Below are positions 16,912-25,785 of a stretch of DNA of 64,000 nt, piece after piece. Below the pieces are notes generated by a model. The model ran no database searches. It was not told the origin of the DNA and was given only the letters and a program-made list of their open reading frames with translations. Origin of the DNA: Microbacterium sp. (GTDB taxonomy: Bacteria > Actinomycetota > Actinomycetes > Actinomycetales > Microbacteriaceae). The stretch covers positions 372,001 through 436,000 of the forward strand of contig NZ_JAFKIP010000006.1 of assembly GCF_017305435.1 (NCBI RefSeq), in the 5' to 3' direction. Numbering within the stretch: position 1 is the first letter of the stretch; the number at the start of each line of letters is the position of its first letter. A program made the translations under genes and the position numbers.

Positions 16912-17676
16912 TCAGCGGACGAGCCAGCCGCCGTCGACGGGGATGATCGCGCCGGTGACGTACGCGGCGGCGTCGGATGCCAGGAAGACGAAGGCGCCCT
17001 GCAGGTCGCCCGGCGTGCCCCAGCGCCCGGCGGGGATGCGCGCGAGGATCGACGCCGACCGGTCCTCGTCGGCGCGCAGCGGTGCCGTGTTATCGGTCGC
17101 CATGTAGCCCGGGGCGATCGCGTTGACCGTCACGCCCGACGCCGCCCACTCGTTCGCGAGCGCCTTGGTGAGCCCCGCGACGGCGTGCTTGCTCGCGGTG
17201 TAGCCGGGGACGAGGATGCCGCCCTGGAAGGACAGCATCGACGCGACGTTCACGATGCGGCCGTGCCCGCGCGCGATCATGCCGCGCCCGACCGCCTGGG
17301 ACAGGTGGAAGACGGAGTCGAGGTTGACGGCGAGCACGTCGTCCCAATCGCTCGCCGGGTGCTCGGCGGCGGGGGCACGACGGATCGTGCCGGCGTTGTT
17401 CACCAGGATGTCGACCGGGGCGAGCGCGTCCTCGATCTCGCCGACGGCGGCCGCGTACTCGGCGGCGGATGCCTCGGCGAAGTCGAGCTGCACGCGGTGC
17501 ACCCGCCGCCCGAGCGCTTCGATGCGCGCCGCCGTCTCGCGCGCGTCGCCGCGATCGAGGAGCGCCACGTCGGCCCCGGCCTCGGCGAGCGCGACCGCAG
17601 CGCCCTGCCCGAGCCCGCGGCTGGAGCCGGTGACGAGGGCGGTGCGGCCGTCGAGGCGGAAGGTGTCGAGGATCAT
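16912..17676 (-). CDS. kduD: 2-dehydro-3-deoxy-D-gluconate 5-dehydrogenase-like SDR (KduD)
   Basis: 254 residues, classical SDR: LVTGSSRGLGQGAA, VNNAGTIRRAPAAEH, the serine in VASMLSFQGG, YTASK and the C-terminal ITG-type tail AAYVTGAIIPVDGGWLVR. The N-terminal start FRLDGRTALVTGSSRGLG and the TIRR segment match KduD, which reduces the KduI product to 2-keto-3-deoxygluconate. ATG 17676 has GGGAGA upstream and overlaps the stop of the FAH-fold gene. Because an FAH hydrolase is coupled directly to it, oxidation of a 2-keto-3-deoxy acid to a 2,4-diketo acid is an alternative role. Confidence 0.88.
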   Translation of the reverse strand: MILDTFRLDGRTALVTGSSRGLGQGAAVALAEAGADVALLDRGDARETAARIEALGRRVHRVQLDFAEASAAEYAAAVGEIEDALAPVDILVNNAGTIRRAPAAEHPASDWDDVLAVNLDSVFHLSQAVGRGMIARGHGRIVNVASMLSFQGGILVPGYTASKHAVAGLTKALANEWAASGVTVNAIAPGYMATDNTAPLRADEDRSASILARIPAGRWGTPGDLQGAFVFLASDAAAYVTGAIIPVDGGWLVR

Positions 17677-18572
17677 GCGTTCTCTCCCGTGGTGGTCCCC
17701 GAGGCTACCCCGGGTCGATGAAGCGGTTCGATGAAGCGGGTGGTGAGCTCCCCCAGCCCCGTGATGCGGACGGTGACGGTGTCGCCCCCCGCGAGCGGGC
17801 GGTGCGCCGCCTGGGCGGCGGGGAGCTTCTGCGGCGTGCCGGTCGAGATCACGTCGCCGGGTTCGAGCGTCATCACCTGGCTCAGGTGATGCACGACGAA
17901 GGCGACCGAGAAGATCGTCGTCGCGGTGGACTGCGACACCGTCACGACGCCGTCCCGTACGACTTCGACGAGCACGTCCTGCGGGTCGGGCGCCGCATCG
18001 CGCGTGGTGATCCACGGGCCCAGCGGCGCGAACCCGTCGGAGCACTTGCCCAGCGCCCACTGGCTCTGCCTCCGCTGCCACGCGCGATCGGAGACGTCGT
18101 CGAGGATCGTGTACCCGCCGACGTGGCCCAGCGCGTCCGCCAGCGACACCTCGTGCGCACGCCGCCCGATGACGATCGCGAGTTCGCCCTCGTAGTCGGC
18201 ATCCACCGCGCCCGTCGGCAGCACGACCGCGTCATCGGGCCCGGCGAGCGTGTTGGGCGTCTTCACGAACACATCGGGGAACGCGGGGTCGTCGGCGGTC
18301 GGATCGACACCGTCGGGCACGTGTCCTCGGTAGTTGTAGCCGAGGCAGAGGATCTTCCCGGGGGTGACGGGCGGGGCGAGATCGAGGGCCGCGAGGGCCG
18401 GGGATGCCGCGGTGACGGATGCCGCGGCATCCTCCGCGCGCTCACGCGCCGCCCCTCCGCCGAGCACCGCGGTCACCGGATCGGCGAGGAGGGCGACGCG
18501 GTCGACGCCCGCGACGTCGACGACGACGCCGGCCCGCGGACCGCCGGCCGATCGCACCGTGACGAGCCTCAC
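17673..18572 (-). CDS. fumarylacetoacetate hydrolase (FAH) family protein
   Basis: 299 residues with the FAH C-terminal fold: ILCLGYNYRGH, VFVKTPNTLAGPDD, DADYEGELAIVIG with the metal-binding acidic residues, and the closing motif LEPGDVISTGTPQ. The family cleaves or hydrates beta-diketo acids. The gene is coupled on both sides (GTGA with GH88 and ATGA with the SDR). In known sugar-acid routes such proteins hydrolyse 2,4-diketo-3-deoxy sugar acids formed by an SDR, so a non-phosphorylative branch is possible here; the exact substrate is not determined by sequence. Confidence 0.87.
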   Translation of the reverse strand: MRLVTVRSAGGPRAGVVVDVAGVDRVALLADPVTAVLGGGAARERAEDAAASVTAASPALAALDLAPPVTPGKILCLGYNYRGHVPDGVDPTADDPAFPDVFVKTPNTLAGPDDAVVLPTGAVDADYEGELAIVIGRRAHEVSLADALGHVGGYTILDDVSDRAWQRRQSQWALGKCSDGFAPLGPWITTRDAAPDPQDVLVEVVRDGVVTVSQSTATTIFSVAFVVHHLSQVMTLEPGDVISTGTPQKLPAAQAAHRPLAGGDTVTVRITGLGELTTRFIEPLHRPGVASGTTTGENA

Positions 18573-19792
18573 CAGTACGTCACCCACTCGGGGTCTGCGA
18601 GCCGGGTGAGCGCCTCGAGGTAGAAGTAATCGCCCCAGAGCGTGCCCTCGTCGACGCCGTTGTTCTTCGGCAGGTCGTAGACGCTGTGCAGGAGGAGCGC
18701 GTCGGCGTCCTCGGGGCGCGCGGGGGTGTAGCCGGCGATGAGATCGCCGACGAGCTGCTCGGCGAACGCCTGCGCTCGCGCGGCCCGGGCGGGATCGGGA
18801 TCGACGCGCGCGAGCTCGAGGAACCCGCAGGCCGCGATCGCCCCCGCGGAGCTGTCGCGCGGTGCGGGGTTCTCGTCCGTGTAGACGAGGTCCCAGTACG
18901 GCACGCCGTCGGCGGGGAGGTGCGCCAGGAAGTACTCGGCACAGCGCCATGCGGCATCCAGCAGGGACGGGTCGCCCGTCGCCCGGTGGTTGATCGCGAA
19001 GCCGTAGATGCCCCACGCCTGCCCGCGCGCCCAGCAGGAGTCGTCGAACGCGCCCTGCTCGGTCGCCCCGCGCAGCGGCTCGCCCGTGACCGTGTCCCAG
19101 TAGAACGTGTGGAAGGTCGAGTCGTCGGCGCGCAGGATGTGCTCGCGCAGCTGTGTCGTGTGGCGACGCACGGCGTCGGCGTACCGTTCCTCGCCCGTCT
19201 CGGCGTGCGCCCACGACAGGAGGGGCATGTTCATGAGGCTGTCGATGATCGTGCGGCCCGCCTGTCGCGGATCGGACAGGTCGCCCCACGCCTGGATGAC
19301 ACCGGCGGGTTCGAGGAAGCGGCGCATGAGGTGATCGGCGGCGTCGAGGGCTGCCGCACGGGCGTCGGCGCGCGCGGCAGCGGTGGACGCCAGCCGCGCC
19401 GCCGTGAGGGAGCCGAGGCTGTACAGGAAGCCGAGGTCGTGGGTGTCGAGGTCGTGCTCGCCGCGCACCCGTTCGGCGAAGTCGTCGGCGTGGCGGAGGG
19501 CCGCGGCGCGGAAGTCCTGGTCTCCGGTGAGCTCCCACGCGAGCCACTGCTGACCCGACCAGAAGCTCGTCGTCCAGCCGCGGTTGGCGCCCGCGGCGAA
19601 GCCCGGGGCCGCCGGGCGGAGCTCATACCGGTTCGCGTGCGTCGTGTCGTCGGGGTACAGGTCGCCGTGCAGTGTGATGTTGCGGCGCACGGTCGCGAGC
19701 GCCGCGTCGAGGGCGGCGGTACGGGTGTCGGCGCCCAGCGTCGACGCTCCCGGGGCGGGCGCGCCGGCGGATGTGTGGGGGGTGGAAGTCAT
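18569..19792 (-). CDS. glycoside hydrolase family 88 unsaturated glucuronyl hydrolase
   Basis: 407 residues, an (alpha/alpha)6 barrel typical of GH88. Family segments include WTTSFWSGQQWLAWELTGD, DTHDLGFLYSLGS and TIIDSLMNMPLLSWA; the aspartates in the last two match the conserved acidic pair of unsaturated glucuronyl hydrolases. It removes the 4,5-unsaturated uronic acid from the non-reducing end of lyase-generated oligosaccharides by hydrating the enol ether. There is no signal peptide, so it acts in the cytoplasm after import. It lies directly downstream of the ABC/YesL genes and just before the KduI/KduD steps that use its product. Confidence 0.92.
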   Translation of the reverse strand: MTSTPHTSAGAPAPGASTLGADTRTAALDAALATVRRNITLHGDLYPDDTTHANRYELRPAAPGFAAGANRGWTTSFWSGQQWLAWELTGDQDFRAAALRHADDFAERVRGEHDLDTHDLGFLYSLGSLTAARLASTAAARADARAAALDAADHLMRRFLEPAGVIQAWGDLSDPRQAGRTIIDSLMNMPLLSWAHAETGEERYADAVRRHTTQLREHILRADDSTFHTFYWDTVTGEPLRGATEQGAFDDSCWARGQAWGIYGFAINHRATGDPSLLDAAWRCAEYFLAHLPADGVPYWDLVYTDENPAPRDSSAGAIAACGFLELARVDPDPARAARAQAFAEQLVGDLIAGYTPARPEDADALLLHSVYDLPKNNGVDEGTLWGDYFYLEALTRLADPEWVTYW

Positions 19793-19809
19793 GGGAGGTC
19801 TTTCTGGAG

Positions 19810-20460
19810 TCAGGCGCGCACGTGGGCGAGGTGGTCGGCCGGGTGCAGGGTGAAGCGGCTGTTGGTCCACGCCAGGTACAGCGCGGGGGAGGCCAACGCG
19901 GACAGGGCGAGCAGCGGCAGGGCGACGAACGCGGCGGCGTAGACCACGAGCACGACGAGGCTGAGTGCCGTGAGGTACCACCGCCGCACGCCGAACCAGG
20001 CGCCGCGGCGCACGGCGTCCCGCGCCGACGTGCCCGGAGCCTCCGCGATCGCGGCGAGCGCGAGCAGGGCGGTGCCGGCCACGAGCAGCCCGGTGACGAC
20101 GAGCACCACCATGGCGGCCTGCGCGAACGGCGTGTCGGCGAAGAAGCGGACGTCGACGACGAGGACGACGCCGACCAGCGCGGCGACGCCCGCGACAGCG
20201 CTCGCGCGACGCCAGGTCGCCCGATACCCGCGCCAGAAGGTGCGGAAGACCCCGTCGTGCGGCGCCGCGAACACGGTGAACGCGGCGGTCAGGCCGGGCG
20301 CGGCGAGCACCGCGGTCACGGCGACCAGCGGCCACAGCGCGAAGGCGTCGGTGAACACGACGACCGCGATGAGCGGCGCCGCCGTCACGGCGAGGAGGAC
20401 ATTGACGGCGACGGCCGTGCCGAGGGTGTCGAGGGCGCCCTGGATCTTGTCGAAGCGCAC
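19810..20460 (-). CDS. YesL-like DUF624 membrane protein
   Basis: 216 residues with about five or six hydrophobic segments (TAVAVNVLLAVTAAPLIAVVVF, LWPLVAVTAVLAAPGLTAAF, VAGVAALVGVVLVVDV, AAMVVLVVTGLLVAGTALLAL, LTALSLVVLVVYAAAFVALPLL). The N-terminus MRFDKIQGALDTLGTAVAVN and the central PHDGVFRTFWRGYR match DUF624/YesL. Such genes sit beside two-permease sugar importers in pectin-type clusters of Bacillus and many Actinobacteria, as here. GTG 20460 begins 3 bp after the permease stop. The role is unknown; a transporter accessory function is commonly assumed. Confidence 0.85.
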   Translation of the reverse strand: MRFDKIQGALDTLGTAVAVNVLLAVTAAPLIAVVVFTDAFALWPLVAVTAVLAAPGLTAAFTVFAAPHDGVFRTFWRGYRATWRRASAVAGVAALVGVVLVVDVRFFADTPFAQAAMVVLVVTGLLVAGTALLALAAIAEAPGTSARDAVRRGAWFGVRRWYLTALSLVVLVVYAAAFVALPLLALSALASPALYLAWTNSRFTLHPADHLAHVRA

Positions 20461-20463
20461 GGG

Positions 20464-21378
20464 TCAGCCCTTCAGGCCCGAGGTCGCGATGCCCTCGACG
20501 AAGTACCGCTGCCCGATCAGGAAGATGATCGCGATCGGGATGACCGACACGGTGAGCCCCGTGAAGAGCATCGCGTAGTCGGCATCCACGTTGTTCGCGA
20601 CGAAGTTCTTGAGCCCGAGCTGCACCGTCCAGTTCTCGCGGCTGCGCAGATACAGGAGGGGTCCGAGGTAGTCGTTCCACGTGTTGACGAAGGTCAGCAG
20701 CCCGAGCGATGCGAGCGCGGGGCCCGACAGCGGCAGCATGATGCGCGCCCAGATCGAGTACTCGTTGAGCCCGTCGATGCGGGCCGCTTCGCTGAGCTCT
20801 TCGGGGATCGACTCGAAGTACTGCTTCATGAGGAAGACGCCGAACGCGCCGAATGCCTGCAGCACGATGATCGCGACGAGGGTGTTCGTGAGCTTCGCCT
20901 GCGCCATCATGATGTACTGCGGGATCATGTACGACTGCCACGGCACCGCGATCGTGCCGAGGTAGACGAGGAACAGGATGTCGCGACCGGGGAAGCGCAC
21001 CTTGGCGAAGCCGTACGCGGCGAACGAGCCGGTGAGCACCTGCAGGAACGTCACGACGACCGACAGGACGATCGTGTTGCGCAGCCAGGTGACCATGTCG
21101 GTCTTGGTCCACAGCTCGATGTAGTGCTCCCAGTGCCATGTCTCGGGCAGCCATTTCACCGGGACCGAGAACACCTCGTTGGAGTCCTTGAACGAGCTCA
21201 GCACCATCCAGGCGAACGGGACGAGCAGCGCCAGGGCGAAGAGGACGAGCAGGATGCTGCCGATGATGCGCAGCACGTTGCCGCGCGCGGGCTTGGAGGA
21301 CTGCAGCGGATCGAAGCCGGGCTTCTCGGGCGTGACCTCGGTGACCGTGGCGCCGACGATGAGATCGGATGTGGACAT
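20464..21378 (-). CDS. carbohydrate ABC transporter permease (MalG type)
   Basis: 304 residues, six membrane helices. The EAA loop EELSEAARIDGLNEYSIWARIMLPL, which couples to the ATPase, sits at about residues 202-226, and the C-terminus ends YFVEGIATSGLKG, as MalG-type permeases do. Its start overlaps the stop of the partner permease by 1 nt (TGATG). Together with 21378-22334 and the binding protein it forms the importer of the uronide locus. No ATPase gene is present. Confidence 0.92.
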   Translation of the reverse strand: MSTSDLIVGATVTEVTPEKPGFDPLQSSKPARGNVLRIIGSILLVLFALALLVPFAWMVLSSFKDSNEVFSVPVKWLPETWHWEHYIELWTKTDMVTWLRNTIVLSVVVTFLQVLTGSFAAYGFAKVRFPGRDILFLVYLGTIAVPWQSYMIPQYIMMAQAKLTNTLVAIIVLQAFGAFGVFLMKQYFESIPEELSEAARIDGLNEYSIWARIMLPLSGPALASLGLLTFVNTWNDYLGPLLYLRSRENWTVQLGLKNFVANNVDADYAMLFTGLTVSVIPIAIIFLIGQRYFVEGIATSGLKG

Positions 21379-22334
21379 CACGCACTCCGCTTCTTGTTGA
21401 CGAAGAACTGGATGACGGTCGCGCCGAGGCAGATGGCGAACAGGACGACGGCTCCCGCCGAGGCGTACCCGAACTTCGACTCGATGAAGCCCTTCTGGTA
21501 GATGAACTGGCTGAGGACCACCGTCGCCTGGTTGGGCGCCGCGGTGCCGCCGGGCGAGAGGACGATGATGAGGTCGAAGATCTTGAACGACGCGATCGTC
21601 AGCAGGACCGTGACGAGGAACATCGTGGGGCGGATGCCGGGGAGCGTGACGTTCCAGAACCGCTGCCACGCGTTGGTGCCGTCCACACGCGCCGCTTCGT
21701 AGAGCTCGCGGGGCACGGTCTGCAGGCCCGCGAGGAACAGGATCATGTAGTAGCCCATGTCGCGCCACGTGCTGATGATGACGATCGAGGGCATCGCCCA
21801 CTCCTGCGACGTGAGCCAGCCGGGAGGGTTCTGGATGCCGATGAAGCGCAGGAACTCGTTGATCGGACCGTAGTCCGGGCTGAACAGGAGGTTCCACACG
21901 AGCGCGATCGCGACGATCGAGGTGATGTAGGGGAAGAACGCGGCCGTGCGGAAGAAGGCGATGCCGCGCAGCTTCGTGTTCAGCAGCAGCGCGAGGCCGA
22001 GCGAGACCGCGATCGTGAGCGGCACGTGCAGGATCGCGTAGTAGAACGTGTTGACGACCGAGCGCTGGAAGAGGGGGTCGGCGAACAGCTTCGGGAAGTT
22101 CTCGAGCCCGATGAACTGACCCTTGCCGAAGATGTTGAAGTCGGTGAGCGCGACGTAGAAGAGCGTCGCCACGGGGATCAGCGTGATGATCGCGAAGCCG
22201 AGGAAGTTCGGCAGGATGAAGCTCCAGCCCAGCAGCGTGTTGCGCAGCGCGAGCTTGGAGCGACGGGGACGGCGGGTCGGGTCGGTCCCGCTCGTGTCTG
22301 GGATGCCGATCCTGTCGGCGGTGGCGCTCGTCAT
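21378..22334 (-). CDS. carbohydrate ABC transporter permease (MalF type)
   Basis: 318 residues. Six or so hydrophobic helices begin at LGWSFILPNFLGFAIITLIPVATLFYVAL. The EAA motif is PRELYEAARVDGTNAWQRFWNVTLPGIRP. It forms the heterodimeric channel with the MalG-type protein encoded downstream. The start is 88 bp after the binding-protein stop, and that gap contains a strong hairpin, which may set different amounts of binding protein and permease. Confidence 0.92.
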   Translation of the reverse strand: MTSATADRIGIPDTSGTDPTRRPRRSKLALRNTLLGWSFILPNFLGFAIITLIPVATLFYVALTDFNIFGKGQFIGLENFPKLFADPLFQRSVVNTFYYAILHVPLTIAVSLGLALLLNTKLRGIAFFRTAAFFPYITSIVAIALVWNLLFSPDYGPINEFLRFIGIQNPPGWLTSQEWAMPSIVIISTWRDMGYYMILFLAGLQTVPRELYEAARVDGTNAWQRFWNVTLPGIRPTMFLVTVLLTIASFKIFDLIIVLSPGGTAAPNQATVVLSQFIYQKGFIESKFGYASAGAVVLFAICLGATVIQFFVNKKRSA

Positions 22335-22364
22335 GGCGTTCTCCGGACTGTCTCTCAGTGGGTT

Positions 22365-22399
22365 CCGGTGCCGGGCGCGAGATGCGCGCCCGGCACCGG
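22365..22399. other. strong intercistronic hairpin between binding-protein and permease genes
   Basis: Perfect 14-bp arms CCGGTGCCGGGCGC and GCGCCCGGCACCGG with a 7-nt loop lie between the binding-protein stop (22423) and the permease start (22334). With no T-tract after it on the minus strand, it fits an mRNA-stabilising or partial-termination structure better than a true terminator. A similar element lies at the same place in the second ABC operon (45115-45148). Confidence 0.75.
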
Positions 22400-22422
22400 A
22401 GGGGTGGTGCGGGTTCGGCGGC

Positions 22423-23688
22423 TCAGAGAGCCTTGAACGCCGCGTCCGCGTCCGCGATCGCCTGCTGGACCGACTTGGTCTTCATGAGGATCTCGGTGTG
22501 CATCGTGCCGAGGATCGTCTGGACCGCGGCGGTCTTGTCCGAGGTGGGGTTCTCGGGCTTGGTGTCGTGCGTCGACCACGCGAACTTCGACAGGTCGTCG
22601 GTCGGGGCGCCCTCGACGCCGAAGAAGGCGTCGGCCACCGTCTCGGACGTGTTGGCCGGTGTGATGCCGATACCGGCCAGGATGGCGGCCGCGTCATCGC
22701 TCATCGCGTACTCGAGGAACTGCTTCGCGGCAGCGGTCTTGCTGCTGTCGATGGCGGCGTTGATGCCGAAGCCGGTCGGGTCGCCGAAGGTGACGGGCTC
22801 GTCGACGGTCGAGGAGTCCTTCTGCGGGATCGGTGCGAAGCCCCAGTTGAAGGTGTCGGCCTCACCGGACTTCTGCTGCGAGATCAGCGTCGCGACGTAC
22901 CACGTGCCCATCGGGAGCATCGCCGCATGCTGCTTGCCGAACTCGCCCTGGTAGGTCGGGCTGTTCGCGCTGGAGGTCGCGAAGTCGATCTGGTAACCGG
23001 CGGCCTCGCGCGCCAGGCGGCGGTCGTAGAGGTCCGCCATGTACTCGTAGTCGCCGGAGAAGATGTCACCGTCGAACTGCGCATTCGCGAAGCCCTGGGT
23101 GGTGGACTGCCAGCGGTGCTCGTACGTGCCGTAGTGGTCGGCGGTCGTCAGCGCCTTCGCGGCGGCGTCGTAGTCATCCCACGTCCACGAGCCGTCCGGG
23201 TACGCGACGCCGGCGGCGTCGAAGATGTCCTTGTTGTAGAAGAGGACCCAGGAGTCCTGGCGGTAGGGGGTGGCGTACTGCGTTCCGTCGACCTCGTAGG
23301 ACGCGGCACCGCTGACGGAGTCGGGGATCTCGATGTCGGACACGTCGAGGAGCTGGCCGCCGGCGACGAGCGTCGAGACGTACTTGACCTCCTTCTGCGT
23401 GATGATGTCGGGGCCCGAGCCCGCCCCCAGGTCGGCCGTCAGGAGGGTGTTGTACTCGGCCGGGTCGTACTCGACGAGATCGACCTTGTTGCCGGTGGCC
23501 TTCTCGAACCCGTCGGCGAGGGCCTGGAACTCGGGGGTCGTCGCCAGACTCCAGCCCGACAGGGTCAGAGTGACCGGGGCGGCCGAGGCGCCCGACTCGG
23601 CGGGGTCGGAAGAGCCACCGCTGCATGCGGTGAGGGCGAGGGTCGCGACGATGGCGAGGCCACCGGCTGCTGCGATCTTTCGGTTCAT
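22423..23688 (-). CDS. extracellular solute-binding lipoprotein of sugar ABC transporter
   Basis: 421 residues. The lipoprotein signal MNRKIAAAGGLAIVATLALTAC has lipobox LTAC with the modified cysteine at residue 22, followed by a Gly/Ser linker. The rest is a family-1 solute-binding fold; PVTLTLSGWSLATTPEFQALADGFEKATG and RQDSWVLFYNKDIFDAAG are typical. It delivers the oligosaccharide to the two permeases encoded downstream. AGGAG lies 11 nt before the ATG. From operon context the ligand is likely a uronic-acid-containing oligosaccharide, not a simple sugar. Confidence 0.92.
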   Translation of the reverse strand: MNRKIAAAGGLAIVATLALTACSGGSSDPAESGASAAPVTLTLSGWSLATTPEFQALADGFEKATGNKVDLVEYDPAEYNTLLTADLGAGSGPDIITQKEVKYVSTLVAGGQLLDVSDIEIPDSVSGAASYEVDGTQYATPYRQDSWVLFYNKDIFDAAGVAYPDGSWTWDDYDAAAKALTTADHYGTYEHRWQSTTQGFANAQFDGDIFSGDYEYMADLYDRRLAREAAGYQIDFATSSANSPTYQGEFGKQHAAMLPMGTWYVATLISQQKSGEADTFNWGFAPIPQKDSSTVDEPVTFGDPTGFGINAAIDSSKTAAAKQFLEYAMSDDAAAILAGIGITPANTSETVADAFFGVEGAPTDDLSKFAWSTHDTKPENPTSDKTAAVQTILGTMHTEILMKTKSVQQAIADADAAFKAL

Positions 23689-23730
23689 GTGTCTTGCTGC
23701 TCCTTTGCGAGTGCCCCAACAGTGGGCGGG

Positions 23731-25701
23731 TTACCGGTCCGCCGCGGTGACGGATCGGACATCTGCGAGACCGGTCGTGGTGCAGGCACCGTCCGGCCAG
23801 ACGACGACGGCGGCGCCGCCGTCGAGGGTGACGGCGGGCGGCGCCGTCGTCGTGGTGCCCGTGAGCTCGACCGCCGTGACGATCGGCCTGCCGACGACCA
23901 CGTCGTACTCGACGATCGGCACGAGCGACACGTCGCCGAGCGGGCTGGCCGACAGACGCCGCGCGAGGGACGGGCGTCCGCCCGGGGTGAGAGCGTGGAC
24001 GGATGCCGCCACACCGCCGGCGCGGGCCGAGGCCGCGCCGGCCGTCGTCTCCCCGTCGACATCGCTCTCCGATCCGCTGAGCGCCCAGCCGCCGATGCGG
24101 ACGCGCAGCGCGGCATCGGCCGCCTCGCCCTCGAGGGAATCGACGATGGCGATCCGCACTTCCCAAGCGCCGCGCACGAGCGACCACGTGGTGATGCGGC
24201 CCGCGATAGTGACCGCACCGCGGATTCCCGAGCCGTGCAGCGTCTGCGTGAGGTCCGGCGTGATCCAGTGCGCGCGCGTCGTCGAGCCCGCCACGCCCAC
24301 GCCGTCGTCGACACGCACGCCCCGCAGCTCCATCGCGGCGCGGTGGGTGGCACGGCCGGCCGCGTCGACGAGGGCGACGGACTGCTCGAGCGGCTCCGCC
24401 CAGGCATCCCCGTTGTGCAGCGGTGCGGTCGCTGTCGAGTAGCCCATCCGCGCATACAGGGGAGAATCCCCGACGAGCGCGTCCGGGAAGGCGTGATCGG
24501 TTCCGTGGTTGATGACGCGCACGATCCCGTCCGCGACGGTCCCCGATACGACCCAGCCGGCGGGCGCGACGATCCGCAGCTCGTCGGCCTGCTGGACGGG
24601 CAGCTCTTCGGCGGGCGCGGTCCACACCGGGTGGTCGGCGGGCAGCGCGATGCCGAGCATGCCCTTGGTCGCCCAGTACGGCGACGCAGGGCCGGAGTAG
24701 CCCTGCGCGAGGCGGCGCCACGGCCCGTGCCACCCCATCGAGAGCAGGTCGTCCGCGTCGGGCGCCCCGTGCTCCGCGAAGTGCGACACGATCGAGGATG
24801 CCGCGACCCGCAGCCGCCCGGGGGAGATCGAGGGCACCTCGGCGAAGGCGCCGACCCAGAACGGCGCCGCGGCGGCGAAGCGGTAGATGAGGCTCCGCCC
24901 CTGGATGAGGGGCGACCCGTCGCCGCCGACGAGGGCGACGGCATCCTGCAGGTAGCGGTCCAGCCGCGCGATGTCGGCGGGCGTGCGCCCTGCGGCGAGG
25001 TCGGCGGCGCCCTGCATGCGCGACCACAGGATGGGGTAGAGGTGCAGCGCCCAGCCCACGTAGTGGTCGTAGGAGCGCTCGTCGCCGTCGGAGAGCCAGC
25101 CGTCGCCCTTCACGAACGAGTCGTGGCGGGCGAGGTCGGCGCGGATGTCGCGCTCGGACCACGGGCCGCCGACCGAGCGCAGGAAGGTCTCGACGACGAT
25201 CCGGAACCAGACCCAGTTGGTCTGCGGGTAGGTCTCGTCCCCCACGACCGGCGCGAAGTAGTCGATGACCCGCTCCTGCGTGCGGGCGTCGAGGCGATCC
25301 CAGATCCACGGGCGGGTCATGTCGAGGATGAGGGCGATGGATGCCGCCTCCACCTTCGCCTGCGCGTGCTCGCCCATCCGCACCCAGCGGTTCGGGTTCG
25401 CGGGGTCGACACCGGCGGCGATGCCGCGGGAGTAGTCGGCGATGAGGGCGTCGACGCCCTCGCCGCGTGCGCCGGCGATGCGGAAGCCCGCGAGCAGGAA
25501 CGTGCGGGCGAATCCCTCGAGTCCGTCGATCGCGTGTCCGTAGCCGCCCTCGTCGCCTGGAGGTGTGATGCGGGCGAAATCGTCGGAAGCCCAGGCGCGG
25601 GCGCCGGCGAGAAGGCGATCAGCGTGGGCCACCCACTGCTCGCGCGTCCAATCGCGGATGGCGTGAGCGCTCGCGACCGGTGCGGAGGTTGTCTCGCCCA
25701 C
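23731..25701 (-). CDS. DUF2264 family protein, candidate cytoplasmic uronide lyase
   Basis: 656 residues from GTG 25701. The N-terminal two thirds are helical with aromatic clusters (FARTFLLAGFRIAGA, PQTNWVWFRIVVETFLRSVGG, SYDHYVGWALHLYPILWSRM, QGRSLIYRFAAAAPFWVGAF, SMGWHGPWRRLAQGYSGPASPYWATKGML), as in DUF2264 proteins, which resemble (alpha/alpha) toroids; the last third is beta-rich, recalling the sandwich domain of heparinase-like lyases. GTG 25701 is preferred over ATG 25731 because AAGGGAG lies at ideal spacing. There is no signal peptide. It heads the 11-gene operon. Activity of the family is not established to my knowledge; lyase or hydrolase action on uronides is inferred from context. 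Confidence 0.82.
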   Translation of the reverse strand: MGETTSAPVASAHAIRDWTREQWVAHADRLLAGARAWASDDFARITPPGDEGGYGHAIDGLEGFARTFLLAGFRIAGARGEGVDALIADYSRGIAAGVDPANPNRWVRMGEHAQAKVEAASIALILDMTRPWIWDRLDARTQERVIDYFAPVVGDETYPQTNWVWFRIVVETFLRSVGGPWSERDIRADLARHDSFVKGDGWLSDGDERSYDHYVGWALHLYPILWSRMQGAADLAAGRTPADIARLDRYLQDAVALVGGDGSPLIQGRSLIYRFAAAAPFWVGAFAEVPSISPGRLRVAASSIVSHFAEHGAPDADDLLSMGWHGPWRRLAQGYSGPASPYWATKGMLGIALPADHPVWTAPAEELPVQQADELRIVAPAGWVVSGTVADGIVRVINHGTDHAFPDALVGDSPLYARMGYSTATAPLHNGDAWAEPLEQSVALVDAAGRATHRAAMELRGVRVDDGVGVAGSTTRAHWITPDLTQTLHGSGIRGAVTIAGRITTWSLVRGAWEVRIAIVDSLEGEAADAALRVRIGGWALSGSESDVDGETTAGAASARAGGVAASVHALTPGGRPSLARRLSASPLGDVSLVPIVEYDVVVGRPIVTAVELTGTTTTAPPAVTLDGGAAVVVWPDGACTTTGLADVRSVTAADR

Positions 25702-25746
25702 GTCTTCTCCCTTGAAGTGCACTCGGGTCATTCCCGAACACTTTCG

Positions 25747-25761
25747 GAGATTAGCAATCTC
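25747..25761. promoter_or_regulatory. palindrome over the -10 region of the leftward uronide operon promoter
   Basis: GAGATT and AATCTC arms flank a 3-bp centre and overlap the minus-strand TAATCT -10 element. This placement suits a repressor operator. The likely binding protein is the DeoR-LacI type regulator encoded at 27757-28857. Confidence 0.5.
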
Positions 25762-25776
25762 TTTCGTTCATAACAA
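25753..25776 (-). promoter_or_regulatory. promoter of the leftward uronide operon
   Basis: On the minus strand TTGTTA (-35), a 17-bp spacer and TAATCT (-10) give a plausible housekeeping sigma promoter. It would start transcription about 40 nt before GTG 25701. Its -35 element forms one half of the AACAAG-TC-CTTGTT palindrome. Confidence 0.6.
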
Positions 25777-25785
25777 GTCCTTGTT
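25772..25785. promoter_or_regulatory. shared operator between divergent promoters
   Basis: The perfect inverted repeat AACAAG-TC-CTTGTT covers the -35 elements of both divergent promoters, which lie back to back. One bound repressor could shut both uronide transcripts. Confidence 0.55.

Noticed and set aside
18573..19547. Large N-terminal extension of the FAH-fold gene
   Set aside because: The frame runs through the GH88 gene on the same strand in another phase; GTG 18572 gives a full-length FAH protein coupled to the GH88 stop.
22183..25773. A 1196-codon open frame on the plus strand
   Set aside because: It is antisense to well-supported ABC and DUF2264 genes; the Arg/Gly/Val-rich product is typical of shadow frames at high GC.
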